Shown here piece after piece: positions 41,666-51,497 of a stretch of DNA of 64,000 nt (position 1 is its first letter; the number at the start of each line of letters is the position of its first letter). Position numbers and translations under genes: made by a program. This DNA comes from Bradyrhizobium aeschynomenes (lineage in GTDB: Bacteria; Pseudomonadota; Alphaproteobacteria; Rhizobiales; Xanthobacteraceae): assembly GCF_013178945.1 (NCBI RefSeq), contig NZ_JABFDM010000001.1, positions 310,001 to 374,000 of the forward strand, written 5' to 3'. Below the pieces are notes generated by a model. That model made no database searches. It was not told the origin of the DNA and was given only the letters and a program-made list of their open reading frames with translations.

Positions 41666-43795
41666 ATGTCGAACACGATCGCGCACAACCGGCGCGAGTT
41701 CTTGCGCCTGCTCGGAGCCTCGGCTGCAACCGCGGCGCTCAGTCAGAGCATCGAGCGGGCGCATGCCATTCCCGCCTTCCATCGGCATGGCAGCATCAAG
41801 GACGTCGAGCACATCGTGGTGCTGATGCAGGAGAACCGCGCTTTCGATCATTACTTCGGCGCGATGCGGGGCGTGCGCGGCTTCAACGACCCGCGCGCCG
41901 TGAGGCTGCCGAACGGCAATCCGGTCTGGCAGCAGCCGAACGGCACCGGATCGGTGATGCCGTTCCGCGTCGACAATGCCGGCCAGGTCTATGTCGAGGA
42001 CGTGGCGCACGGCTGGAACGACGGCCAGAAGGCCTGGAACAACGGCAATTACGACAAGTGGATCGCCAACAAGGGCACCACGACGATGACCTGCATGAAC
42101 CGGCAGGATCTGCCCTGGCACTACGCGCTCGCCGATGCGTTCACGGTGTGCGACCAGTACTTCTGCTCGGTCATGGGGCCGACCGATCCCAACCGCTATT
42201 ATCTGTGGACCGGCTGGGACGGCAATGACGGCAAGAATGGCGGCCCGGTCATCACCAATGCCGAGGCCGGCTACGACTGGACCACGTTCCCGGAGCGGCT
42301 GGAGAAGGCCGGCATCTCCTGGAAGGTCTATCAGGACATCGGCCTCGGCCTGACGGCGGAAGGCTTCTGGGGCTGGACCCAGAATCCGTGGATCGGCAAT
42401 TACGGCGACAACTCGCTGTTGTACTTCCACCAGTACCAGAATTCACAGCCGGGCAGCCCGCTGTACGAGAAGGCGCTGCGCGGCAGCAACATTGCCAATG
42501 GCGGCACCTTCGACAATCTGTTCGACGGACTGCGCAACGACGTCCGCAACGGCACGCTGCCGCAGGTGTCGTGGATCGCAGCCCCCGAGGCGTTCAGCGA
42601 GCATCCGAACTGGCTGCCCGGACCGGGCGCCTGGTACATTTCCAAGGTGCTCGACATCCTGACGTCGAATCCGGAGCTGTGGAGCAAGACTGCGCTGATC
42701 ATCAACTACGACGAGGGGGGCGGCTTCTTCGACCACGTCGTCGGTCCGTATCCGGCGATGTCGCAGGCCTGGGGACAGTCGACCGTCGACGTCGGCACGG
42801 ACCTGTTCGCCGGCGATGCCAATCACCTTGCGGGCCCGTATGGTCTCGGCGTGCGCGTGCCGATGCTGGTCGTGTCGCCGTGGTCGCGCGGCGGCTTCGT
42901 GTGCTCCGAAGTGTTCGACCACACCTCGGTGATCCGCTTCATCGAGCGCCGCTTCCATCACAGGGCGCCGGATCTGTTCGAGACCAACATCCCTGCGTGG
43001 CGGCGCGCGGTGTGCGGCGATCTCACCTCGGCGTTCAACTTCACTTCGCCGAACGAAGGCATGGCGCCGCTGCCCAGCACGGCCGGCTACAAGCCGCCGG
43101 TCGCCGACATCACCTCGGGCGCGCGCTTCGACGACTATCATCCGGTGCCGCCGGCCAAGCAGGTGTTGCCGCAGCAGGAGCCCGGCATCCGCCCGGCACG
43201 CGCGCTGCCTTACGATCTCCGCGTCGACGGTGACGCCGACGCGGCGCGCAGGAAATTCGGCATCCGCTTCGTCAATCCCGGGCAGGCGGGCGTCTGCTTC
43301 CACGTCCGCTCCGGCAACACCGCGACCGGACCGTGGAGCTACACGGTCGAGGCCGGCAAGTCTCTGAACGGCGTGTGGGACCTCGCGGCCAGCGCCGGCC
43401 AATATGACCTGTCGGTGTACGGCCCGAACGGCTTTTACCGGCACTTCAAGGGCGGCGTCGTCTCGGCCTCGGCGCTGGTCGACGTCGACACCGTTCACAT
43501 GTGTGACTGGGAGGAAGGCGACGACGCTCGAAGCCTTGCGGTGGCGTTCACCAACAAGGGCGCGAGCTGCGTGGTGACGCTGACCGACAACTACACGGGA
43601 CGCGGCGATCGGCATCGCCTGCAGCGCGGCCAGCGCCTGGAGACCAAGGTGCGGCTGCGCCACACCCATGGCTGGTACGACCTGACGGTGACGACCGACA
43701 GCGACGCGAATTTCAACTGGCAGCTCGCGGGCCATGTCGAAAATGGCCGCCCCAGCATCAGCGATCCGGCGATGGGCAAGATCGCCGCGAGCTGA
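41666..43795 (+). CDS. phosphocholine-type phospholipase C, Tat-exported
   Basis: A 709-residue exported phosphoesterase hydrolysing phosphatidylcholine-type lipids. A twin-arginine signal NRREFLRLLGASAATAALS opens the protein. The phosphoesterase domain (about residues 45-470) begins IEHIVVLMQENRAFDHYFG-like (actual VEHIVVLMQENRAFDHYFGA) and contains MGPTDPNRYYLWTG, INYDEGGGFFDHVVGP and PMLVVSPWSRGGFV. Two C-terminal DUF756 repeats follow (about 515-700). GGAG lies 9 bases before the ATG. A possible Pho box upstream suggests use in phosphate scavenging or lipid remodelling. A perfect hairpin follows the gene. Confidence 0.94.
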   Translation: MSNTIAHNRREFLRLLGASAATAALSQSIERAHAIPAFHRHGSIKDVEHIVVLMQENRAFDHYFGAMRGVRGFNDPRAVRLPNGNPVWQQPNGTGSVMPFRVDNAGQVYVEDVAHGWNDGQKAWNNGNYDKWIANKGTTTMTCMNRQDLPWHYALADAFTVCDQYFCSVMGPTDPNRYYLWTGWDGNDGKNGGPVITNAEAGYDWTTFPERLEKAGISWKVYQDIGLGLTAEGFWGWTQNPWIGNYGDNSLLYFHQYQNSQPGSPLYEKALRGSNIANGGTFDNLFDGLRNDVRNGTLPQVSWIAAPEAFSEHPNWLPGPGAWYISKVLDILTSNPELWSKTALIINYDEGGGFFDHVVGPYPAMSQAWGQSTVDVGTDLFAGDANHLAGPYGLGVRVPMLVVSPWSRGGFVCSEVFDHTSVIRFIERRFHHRAPDLFETNIPAWRRAVCGDLTSAFNFTSPNEGMAPLPSTAGYKPPVADITSGARFDDYHPVPPAKQVLPQQEPGIRPARALPYDLRVDGDADAARRKFGIRFVNPGQAGVCFHVRSGNTATGPWSYTVEAGKSLNGVWDLAASAGQYDLSVYGPNGFYRHFKGGVVSASALVDVDTVHMCDWEEGDDARSLAVAFTNKGASCVVTLTDNYTGRGDRHRLQRGQRLETKVRLRHTHGWYDLTVTTDSDANFNWQLAGHVENGRPSISDPAMGKIAAS

Positions 43796-43814
43796 TCGCT
43801 GACAACACCAACGC

Positions 43815-43842
43815 GATGCGCCCGGAGCGATCCGGGCGCATC
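43815..43842. terminator. hairpin between convergent genes, possible bidirectional terminator
   Basis: GATGCGCCCGGA (43815-43826) and TCCGGGCGCATC (43831-43842) form a perfect 12 bp stem with a 4-base loop. It sits between the convergent stops of the phospholipase C and HerA/DUF87-like genes. There is no long T run on either side, so the strength is uncertain. Confidence 0.6.
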
Positions 43843-43843
43843 G

Positions 43844-45355
43844 TCAAGACGAAGAGGTGGCGAGCGAGTGATCGGCGTCGTCGGCGTTGGGATCGCCGGG
43901 GGCGGTGGCCCACGCGAGCTCGACCAGGGTGACGATGCGGCGGCCGGCACCGTCGAGCTGGCAGACGATCAGGCCCTGGTCCTCGATATAGCTCAGCAGG
44001 CGCTGCGCCCGGCGCAGCGAATGCGAGCCGTAGGCGCGGGCGATCGCGGCATCGCTCGGGCAGGGACGGCCGTCCTTGGCGGCGCGGGCGAGCATCATGA
44101 ACACGCCCTGCATGTCCTCGGGCAGCAGCGAGGCGCGCAGGGTGACGTCCTGCCAGCCGGCATCGTCGGAGGTCGCATCGCCGCCGAGGCCGGCGCGGGC
44201 GCGGGTCAGCATGCGGCGGAATTCGTTGAGGTCGGGCACCGCCGTGCCAAGCCCCTCGATGCGGCAGCGGACGACGAACTCCTGGTAGAGCACGCCGACG
44301 GCGCGGAAGCCGGCGTCGGGCTCGGCCAGCACGGCGCGCAGCACGCGCTCGACGCGGGCGCGGCGCTCGGCGAGCTCCTCCTCGCTGATCTCGGGCGGCG
44401 GCGGCTCGGGACGAAACTCCAGCGCGGCGGACTTCGCCGCCATCAGCTGGTCGAGCAGCTCGGGCTGCGGCTTGCGCTGCGGCCGCGGGTTGGCCTCGGG
44501 CGGCGGGGCGGCGAGGATGACGGCGCGGGCGTCCTCGAGCGAGGCCTCCGGCAGCGGCATCAGCCGCGGCGTCGCATTGCGCGGTTTGGTGTCGGTCGGG
44601 CCGATGCGCAGGCCCAGTGGCCGGCGCGACAAAGCGGGGCCGAGCGCCATGAACTGGCCGCGCTCGAGGTCGCGGAACGCCTCCGCCTGGCGCCGCTCCA
44701 TGCCGAGCAGGTCGGCGGCGCGGGCCATGTCGATGTCGAGGAAGGTACGGCCCATGAGAAAGTTCGAGGCCTCGGCCGCGACGTTCTTGGCAAGCTTCGC
44801 CAGCCGCTGCGTCGCGATCACCCCCGCCAGCCCGCGCTTGCGGCCGCGGCACATCAGGTTGGTCATGGCGCCGAGCGAGGCCTTGCGCGCCTCGTCGGAG
44901 ACTTCGCCGGCGACGGCCGGGGCGAACAGCTGGGCTTCGTCGACCACGACCAGCATCGGGTACCAATGGTCGCGCGAGATCTCGAACAGGCCGTTGAGAA
45001 AGGCAGCGGCACGGCGCATCTGATTCTCGGCGTCGAGACCTTCGAGATTGAGCACCGTGGAAACGCGGTGGATGCGGGCCCGCTCGCCGGCGACCTGCAG
45101 CGCGCGCTCGGTGTGGTCCTCGGCCTCGATGACGAGATGTCCGAATCGCTCCGCGAGCGTGACGAAGTCGCCCTCGGGATCGATGATCGTCTGCTGCACC
45201 CAGGGCGCGCTCTGCTCCAGGAGCCGCCGCAACAGATGCGACTTGCCGGAGCCGGAATTGCCCTGCACGAGGAGCCGCGTCGCCAGGAGTTCTTCGAGGT
45301 CGAGCGCCGCAGGCGATCCCGCCGCCGTCTGCCCCATCTCGATCGCAACCGTCAT
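43844..45355 (-). CDS. HerA/DUF87-like ATPase with C-terminal extension
   Basis: A 503-residue P-loop ATPase of the FtsK/HerA group. Walker A is VQGNSGSGKSHLLRRLL (about residues 30-46) and Walker B MLVVVDEAQLFAP (about 135-147). RGRKRGLAGVIATQRLAKL is the conserved helicase-like segment of HerA/DUF87 proteins. A Pro/Ala-rich linker (about 270-330) leads to a C-terminal region (about 335-490) resembling a winged-helix domain. No NurA nuclease or defence partner is nearby, so the role is unclear: DNA or protein translocation is inferred from the fold only. Confidence 0.82.
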   Translation of the reverse strand: MTVAIEMGQTAAGSPAALDLEELLATRLLVQGNSGSGKSHLLRRLLEQSAPWVQQTIIDPEGDFVTLAERFGHLVIEAEDHTERALQVAGERARIHRVSTVLNLEGLDAENQMRRAAAFLNGLFEISRDHWYPMLVVVDEAQLFAPAVAGEVSDEARKASLGAMTNLMCRGRKRGLAGVIATQRLAKLAKNVAAEASNFLMGRTFLDIDMARAADLLGMERRQAEAFRDLERGQFMALGPALSRRPLGLRIGPTDTKPRNATPRLMPLPEASLEDARAVILAAPPPEANPRPQRKPQPELLDQLMAAKSAALEFRPEPPPPEISEEELAERRARVERVLRAVLAEPDAGFRAVGVLYQEFVVRCRIEGLGTAVPDLNEFRRMLTRARAGLGGDATSDDAGWQDVTLRASLLPEDMQGVFMMLARAAKDGRPCPSDAAIARAYGSHSLRRAQRLLSYIEDQGLIVCQLDGAGRRIVTLVELAWATAPGDPNADDADHSLATSSS

Positions 45356-45560
45356 GTGCCCCGACTCAAACCCGCGTCCCGCAGAGGGTGGCGCTTAACA
45401 AGCCCGGACCGACGCGTCGAGCCTCCGTGCGGGCTTGTCCCAGGTTCAGCATCGGCTGTGGATGATTTCCTGATGGAACTTCGCGGCTGCGTGGGGCGGT
45501 CGAAGCCGCTATCGAAAAGAAACGTGCGGCGCTTGGCGCACGCTCAGGTTTCACGATACG

Positions 45561-47060
45561 ATGCCAGAAAAGGGGCCGCAAGTGAACGAGCATTCGGACG
45601 CCGTGCGCGTGGACACACAGATGCTCGCGTCCCAAGCCGAGGTCCTGCAGGGCGCCGATGCGATGGCGCGGCTGCGTGCCAGCGAGGAACGTTTCCGCGC
45701 CTTCGTGACCGCGAGCTTCGACGTCGTCTATTGCATGAGCCCGGACTGGAGCGAGATGCGCTTTCTCCGGGGCAAGGATTTCATCGCCGATACGATGACT
45801 CCGAGCCGGCGCTGGCTCGCGAAGTACATCCCTTCCGAGGACCAGCCGCAGGTGCTGGACGCCGTCGGCAGGGCCATTGCGACGAAGAGCGTGTTCGAGC
45901 TGGAGCACCGTGTCATCAGGGTCGACGGTACGCTCGGCTGGGCGCATTCGCGTGCCGTTCCGATGATGAGTGGCGATGGCGCCGTCCTCGAGTGGTTCGG
46001 AGCGGCACGCGACGTCACCGAGCAGAAGCTGGCCGAGCACGAGCTGCGCAAGAGCGAGGAGAGGCTGCGGAGTGCGGTCGAGGTCGGAAGGCTCGGCCTG
46101 TGGGACTGGAACGTCGCAACCGGCGAGGTCTACTGGTCGGACGAGCACTTCCGCCTGGAAGGCTATGGTGTCGGAGAGGTGAACCCGAGCTACGAGGCCT
46201 GGACCGCGCGTCTTCATCCGGAGGATCGTGCCGCGACTGAGGCAGCGCTGCGCCGGGCGATGGAGGCCGGCGAGGAATATGTCCGCGAGTTTCGCGTCGT
46301 GCATCCGGACGGTTCAGTCCGCTATTTGTATGGACGCGGGCGCTTCTTTTACGACGCCGCCGGACAGCCGATCCGCATGACCGGCGCGATGCTCGATGTC
46401 ACCGAGCGGCGGGAGTGGGAGGAGCGGCAGAAGGTGCTGGTGGCCGAGCTGCAGCATCGCACGCGCAACCTGTTGGGCGTGGTCCGCTCGATGGCCGACA
46501 AGACGGCGCGCGCCAGCACCGATCTATCCGATTTCCGCGCCCGCTACCGGGATCGGCTCGATACGCTGTCGCGCGTGCAGGGGCTCTTGTCGCGCCTGAA
46601 GGAGCAGGACCGGGTCACCTTCGACGATCTGATCCGCAGCGAGCTGTCCGCGGTTGCCGGCGTCTCCGAGCGCGTGGAGCTGGCTGGTCCCACGGGGGTG
46701 CGGCTGCGGTCGTCGACGGTGCAGACGCTCGCCATGGCGCTGCATGAGCTCGCCACCAACGCGCTCAAATACGGTGCTCTGGGGCAACCCTCCGGTCGCC
46801 TTGCGGTGACCTGGTCGCTCGAGCGTCATGGGGCGGAAGACAAGCCCTGGCTGCATATCGATTGGCGGGAGAGCGGCGTCGACATGCCGCCGTCCGGTGT
46901 GGAACCTGCCGGCACGGGGCAGGGGAGGGAGCTGATCGAGCAGGCTCTTCCGTATCAGCTGAGCGCCAAGACGTCGTACAATCTCGCGCCTGATGGCGTC
47001 TGCTGCACGATTTCGATTCCCGTCTCACTCACCACGCTGGAGCTCGATGAGCATGCCTGA
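45561..47060 (+). CDS. PAS-containing HWE-family sensor histidine kinase
   Basis: A 499-residue soluble kinase. PAS/PAC 1 (about residues 40-160) ends VLEWFGAARDVTEQK; PAS/PAC 2 (about 165-290) starts RLRSAVEVGRLGLWDWN and ends MTGAMLDVTERREWEE. The phospho-acceptor is in VLVAELQHRTRNLLGVVRSM. The catalytic part has LHELATNALKYGAL and the family-naming W-x-E as IDWRESG. HWE kinases are typical of Rhizobiales. The start is ATG 45561 or GTG 45582; the latter has AAGGGG before it. The receiver gene overlaps its 3' end, so the pair is translationally coupled. Confidence 0.93.
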   Translation: MPEKGPQVNEHSDAVRVDTQMLASQAEVLQGADAMARLRASEERFRAFVTASFDVVYCMSPDWSEMRFLRGKDFIADTMTPSRRWLAKYIPSEDQPQVLDAVGRAIATKSVFELEHRVIRVDGTLGWAHSRAVPMMSGDGAVLEWFGAARDVTEQKLAEHELRKSEERLRSAVEVGRLGLWDWNVATGEVYWSDEHFRLEGYGVGEVNPSYEAWTARLHPEDRAATEAALRRAMEAGEEYVREFRVVHPDGSVRYLYGRGRFFYDAAGQPIRMTGAMLDVTERREWEERQKVLVAELQHRTRNLLGVVRSMADKTARASTDLSDFRARYRDRLDTLSRVQGLLSRLKEQDRVTFDDLIRSELSAVAGVSERVELAGPTGVRLRSSTVQTLAMALHELATNALKYGALGQPSGRLAVTWSLERHGAEDKPWLHIDWRESGVDMPPSGVEPAGTGQGRELIEQALPYQLSAKTSYNLAPDGVCCTISIPVSLTTLELDEHA

Positions 47061-47427
47061 ACGCTCGCTGCGCGACCGCCATATCCTCGTCGTCGAGGAC
47101 GAATACATGCTGGCCGACGAGTTGCGTTGCGCTCTCGGCGACGCCGGCGGCACGGTGCTCGGTCCGGTCGGAACCGTTCCCGACGCGCTCGCTTTGATCA
47201 GGCGCGAGGGACGGATCGAAGGCGCCGTCCTCGACGTCAATCTGCGCGGTGAGATGGCGTTTCCCGTGGCGGATCTGCTGGTCGAACGCGGCGTGCCCTT
47301 CGTGTTCACGACGGGCTATGACGAATCCATCATCCCGGAGCGCTTCTCGCACATCCTGCGTTGCGAGAAGCCGATTGCCGTCGATGGCATCGTCGGCGTG
47401 CTCGGGCGCATGGTCGTCGGGCGTTGA
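47047..47427 (+). CDS. single-domain response regulator
   Basis: A 126-residue stand-alone receiver. The acidic pair is in ILVVEDEYML, the phospho-acceptor Asp63 in AVLDVNLRGE, and the conserved Lys in RCEKPI. There is no output domain, so it should act by protein contact or as a phosphate sink. ATG 47047 lies in the last codons of the HWE kinase gene (14-base overlap); ATG 47053 is an alternative. The pair is the likely cognate two-component unit. Confidence 0.92.
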   Translation: MSMPERSLRDRHILVVEDEYMLADELRCALGDAGGTVLGPVGTVPDALALIRREGRIEGAVLDVNLRGEMAFPVADLLVERGVPFVFTTGYDESIIPERFSHILRCEKPIAVDGIVGVLGRMVVGR

Positions 47428-47470
47428 GGGCGGCCGCGGCATGTGGCTCATCCCGCCAAGCCGCGAGGTC

Positions 47471-48313
<843 letters not shown>

Positions 48314-48411
48314 CGCGCCTCGCTTGTCGATCGAACTTGTGTTGAGTGGCTACGCAGCGGCGACCGCCGCTGCGGCTTTGAGATGATGGCTGCCATTGGA
48401 AGGGGAAATAA

Positions 48412-48657
48412 TCAAGCGCGCCGGATCACGGCCAGGATCACGAGCACGATGACGGCACCGATCGTGGCGTCCAGGATCGCGCCCAGCGTGCCACTGGCCA
48501 GCGCGATGTGCAGCGCCGGCAGGACGTAGCTTGCGACCAGCGCGCCGATGATGCCGACAACAATGTTGCCGATCAGGCCAAAACCGGCGCCGCGAACGAT
48601 CAGGCCGGCCAGCCAGCCAGCAATGGCGCCAATGATGATGGCGACGATAAGACTCAT
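48412..48657 (-). CDS. GlsB/YeaQ/YmgE family small membrane protein
   Basis: An 81-residue inner-membrane protein with three hydrophobic helices and the signature IIIGAIAGWLAGLIVRGAGFGLIGNIVVGIIGA (given here in parts: AIAGWLAGLIVRG and GLIGNIVVGIIGA). The family, once called transglycosylase-associated, is stress-induced in many bacteria; biochemical function is unknown. I take the ATG at 48657 rather than the open extension to 48687. It lies between the MoxR and VWA genes. Confidence 0.88.
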   Translation of the reverse strand: MSLIVAIIIGAIAGWLAGLIVRGAGFGLIGNIVVGIIGALVASYVLPALHIALASGTLGAILDATIGAVIVLVILAVIRRA

Positions 48658-48768
48658 AGGAAGCCCCCATTCAGAACTCTGTTCCATGGATTGTAGAGCA
48701 AAAAGGCGGCCGGTCCAGTACGCCCGGTTCCGACAGGCCTTGACGGGCGGAGAGGGGCGGGCAATCTA

Positions 48769-49950
48769 ATGGGCATGTTCCTGCAATTCTTCACAGCACT
48801 GCGCGACGCGCAGGTCCCGGTCTCCTTGCGTGAATATCTCACGCTGATGGAGGCGATCGATGCCGATCTCGCCGAGCATTCGGTCGAGAACTTCTACTAT
48901 CTGTCGCGCACGGCGCTGGTGAAGGACGAGCGCAATCTCGACAAGTTCGATCGCGTGTTCGGCACCGTGTTCAAGGGATTGGAAAATCTCCTGGATGCGA
49001 TGGAGAAGGCCGAGATCCCCGAGGAATGGCTGCGGAAGCTCGCCGAGAAGTATCTGACCGAGGAAGAGAAGAAAGAGATCGAGGCCATGGGCTGGGACAA
49101 GCTCATGGAGACCTTGAAGAAGCGGCTGGAAGAGCAGAAGGGCCGGCACCAGGGCGGCAGCAAGTGGATCGGCACCGCCGGCACCTCGCCGTTCGGCGCC
49201 TATGGCTACAACCCCGAAGGCGTCCGCATCGGCCAGGAGAAGAACCGCAACAATCGCGCCGTGAAGGTGTGGGACCGTCGCGAGTTCAAGGATCTCGACG
49301 GCAATGTCGAACTCGGCATCCGCAACATCAAGGTCGCGCTGCGCCGCCTGCGCAAGTTCGCCCGCACCGGCGCGCCAGACGAGCTCGATCTGGACACCAC
49401 GATCCGCGAGACCGCCAATCACGGCTATCTCGACGTGCACATGCGGCCCGAGCGGCGCAATGCGGTGAAGGTGCTGGTGTTCTTCGACATCGGCGGCTCG
49501 ATGGACTCGCACGTCGCCCAGGTCGAGGAATTGTTCTCGGCCGCCAAGAGCGAATTCAAGCACATGGAATATTTCTACTTCCACAACTGCCTCTATGAAG
49601 GCGTGTGGAAGCAGAACAAGCGGCGCTTCACCGATCGCACGCCGACCTGGGACGTGCTTCACAAATATCCGCACGACTACAAGGTCGTGTTCGTCGGGGA
49701 CGCGTCGATGTCGCCTTACGAGATCATGGTGCCCGGCGGCTCGGTCGAGCATGTCAACGAGGAGCCGGGCTCGGTCTGGCTCGACCGCGTGATCCGCACC
49801 TATCCGCATACGGTGTGGCTCAACCCGGTCGCGCAGAAGCACTGGGACTATTCCGAATCCACCACCATCATCCGCCGCCTCTTCTCCGAGCGCATGTATC
49901 CGATCACGATCGAGGGGCTGGAGTCGGCGATGAAGGAACTGGTGCGCTAG
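48769..49950 (+). CDS. VWA-domain protein of the MoxR/CoxE-associated type
   Basis: A 393-residue cytoplasmic protein. The N-terminal half (about residues 1-190) is helical and charged, with KYLTEEEKKEIEAMGWDKL. The VWA domain (about 225-390) has its metal site as VLVFFDIGGSMDSH, that is D-x-G-x-S rather than D-x-S-x-S, and VVFVGDASMSPYEI further on. This arrangement is known in the COG3825-like family that pairs with MoxR ATPases. Its divergent neighbour is such a MoxR gene, so the two probably act together on an unknown client. Confidence 0.88.
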   Translation: MGMFLQFFTALRDAQVPVSLREYLTLMEAIDADLAEHSVENFYYLSRTALVKDERNLDKFDRVFGTVFKGLENLLDAMEKAEIPEEWLRKLAEKYLTEEEKKEIEAMGWDKLMETLKKRLEEQKGRHQGGSKWIGTAGTSPFGAYGYNPEGVRIGQEKNRNNRAVKVWDRREFKDLDGNVELGIRNIKVALRRLRKFARTGAPDELDLDTTIRETANHGYLDVHMRPERRNAVKVLVFFDIGGSMDSHVAQVEELFSAAKSEFKHMEYFYFHNCLYEGVWKQNKRRFTDRTPTWDVLHKYPHDYKVVFVGDASMSPYEIMVPGGSVEHVNEEPGSVWLDRVIRTYPHTVWLNPVAQKHWDYSESTTIIRRLFSERMYPITIEGLESAMKELVR

Positions 49951-49956
49951 AACGGT

Positions 49957-50062
49957 CCGTCATTCCGGGGCGGTCGCGACAGCGACCGAACCCGGAATCC
50001 AGAGGTTGTCGTATCAGTTCTGGATTCCGGGTTCGGTCCTGCGGACCGCCCCGGAATGACGG
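49957..50062. repeat. palindromic repeat, 'GTCATTCCGGGGCGG' type
   Basis: The left arm CCGTCATTCCGGGGCGGTC and right arm GACCGCCCCGGAATGACGG are inverted, with inner CGAACCCGGAATCCAGA and TCTGGATTCCGGGTTCG. Nearly the whole 166 bp gap between the VWA and rhodanese genes is this element. Confidence 0.9.
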
Positions 50063-50116
50063 CGAATGTGACGGCGTGCCAGATGCCAAGAGGACGCGCC
50101 AGAAGGAAACGAGAGA

Positions 50117-50527
50117 ATGCCCCAGACCATCACCCGCGGCATCAAGGCGCTGCTCGACGAAGCCAATGCCGAGATCGAGACGCTCTCGGCGGCTGACGCG
50201 ATCGAGGCGGCCAAGCGCGAGGATGTCGTGATCGTCGACATCCGCGATCCACGCGAGATCGAGCGCGAGGGCAGGATCCCCGGCGCATTCTCCTGCACCC
50301 GCGGCATGCTGGAGTTCTGGATCGATCCGCAGAGCCCCTACGCCAAGCCGATCTTTCAGGCGGACAAGAGGTTCATCTTCCACTGCGCTGGCGGCCTGCG
50401 CTCGGCGCTCGCCGCCAAGACCGCGCAGGACATGGGCCTGACACCGGTCGCCCATATCGGCGGCGGCTTCGCCGCCTGGCGCGAGGCCGGCGGACCGGTC
50501 GAAGCGTGGGCGCCGAAGAAGGATTGA
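50117..50527 (+). CDS. single-domain rhodanese-like protein
   Basis: A 136-residue sulfurtransferase-fold protein. VVIVDIRDPREIEREGRIPGA is the conserved N-terminal part, and the active loop is FHCAGGLRSA with Cys90 able to carry a persulfide. The tail IGGGFAAWREAGGPVE is typical. It may move sulfur for thiolation or detoxification; the acceptor is unknown. The gene for a two-domain sulfurtransferase follows on the same strand, 108 bp later. Confidence 0.9.
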   Translation: MPQTITRGIKALLDEANAEIETLSAADAIEAAKREDVVIVDIRDPREIEREGRIPGAFSCTRGMLEFWIDPQSPYAKPIFQADKRFIFHCAGGLRSALAAKTAQDMGLTPVAHIGGGFAAWREAGGPVEAWAPKKD

Positions 50528-50635
50528 AACCTGATCGTCACACGCAGGCTTGACCCGCGTGTCCATCGCTTGAAGAAGATGGATCGCCGGACCAAAGCCG
50601 GCGATGAGGCATTGAAGCGATCCTGGAGCCAGGCC

Positions 50636-51493
50636 ATGACCACCCCAAACGACCCTCTCGTCTCGACGGACTGGCTCGCGGCGCATCTCGGCGACCCCAA
50701 GATCAAGGTGGTCGACGCGACCTTCAAGATGCCCGGCGTGCTGCCGCTGCCGAAGGATGACTACCTGAAGGCGCACATTCCCGGCGCCGTGTTCTTCGAC
50801 GTCGACGAGGTCTCGGATCATTCCAACCCGCTGCCGCACATGTACCCGAGCGCCGAGCAGTTCGGCCAAGATGCCGCCCGGCTCGGCATCAGCAATGGCG
50901 ATACGGTGGTGGTCTATGATTCAGGCGGCTGGGTCGCCGCGCCCCGCGCCTGGTGGATGTTCCTGTCGTTCGGCCACAAAGACATTCGCGTGCTCGATGG
51001 CGGCCTGAAGAAGTGGGCCGCCGAGGGGCGGCCGGTCGACGGCGGCCAGGTGACGCCGGCGCTCGGCAGCTACGACGCGAGCTTCGACGCCGCGCGCGTG
51101 CGCAGGATCGAGCAGATGGTAGCCAATCTCGCCGGCAATGCCGAGCAGGTGATCGACGCGCGGCAGGCGCCGCGATTCGCGGGCGAGGTGGCGGAGCCCA
51201 GGCCAGGCCTGCGGTCCGGTCACATCCCCGGCAGCCGCAACCTGCCTTATGCGGAGCTGTTCGACGCTGCGACCGGCGTGATGAAGCCGCTCGAGGAACT
51301 GCGCAAGGCGTTCGGCGCTGTCGGTGTCGATCTGGCAAAGCCGATCGTCACCTCCTGCGGCTCCGGCGTGTCGGCAGCCGTGCTGACGCTGGCGCTCTAT
51401 CGCCTCGGCATCCGCGACACCGCGCTGTACGACGGCTCCTGGTCGGAATGGGGTGTCGAAAACGGCCCGCCGGTGGCGACGGGCCCCGCTTGA
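50636..51493 (+). CDS. sseA: 3-mercaptopyruvate/thiosulfate sulfurtransferase
   Basis: A 285-residue two-domain rhodanese. The first domain (about residues 5-135) contains GDTVVVYDSGGWVAAPRAWW and lacks a catalytic cysteine; the second (about 160-280) has the active loop TSCGSGVSA with Cys241. CGSGV is the mercaptopyruvate-type loop, as opposed to CRxGx(R/T) of thiosulfate rhodaneses. The ATG at 50636 with GGAG nine bases upstream is preferred over the in-frame ATG at 50579. It should transfer sulfur from 3-mercaptopyruvate in the cytoplasm. Confidence 0.92.
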   Translation: MTTPNDPLVSTDWLAAHLGDPKIKVVDATFKMPGVLPLPKDDYLKAHIPGAVFFDVDEVSDHSNPLPHMYPSAEQFGQDAARLGISNGDTVVVYDSGGWVAAPRAWWMFLSFGHKDIRVLDGGLKKWAAEGRPVDGGQVTPALGSYDASFDAARVRRIEQMVANLAGNAEQVIDARQAPRFAGEVAEPRPGLRSGHIPGSRNLPYAELFDAATGVMKPLEELRKAFGAVGVDLAKPIVTSCGSGVSAAVLTLALYRLGIRDTALYDGSWSEWGVENGPPVATGPA

Positions 51494-51497
51494 GCGG

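Noticed and set aside
45476..45503. GGAAC with a downstream CGGT as an EcfG-type general stress promoter for the HWE kinase gene
   Set aside because: The -10 part does not match CGTT at the required spacing; too weak to call.
48676..48686. GGAAC on the minus strand before the GlsB-like gene as a stress promoter
   Set aside because: It is too close to the start codon and lacks a matching -10 element.
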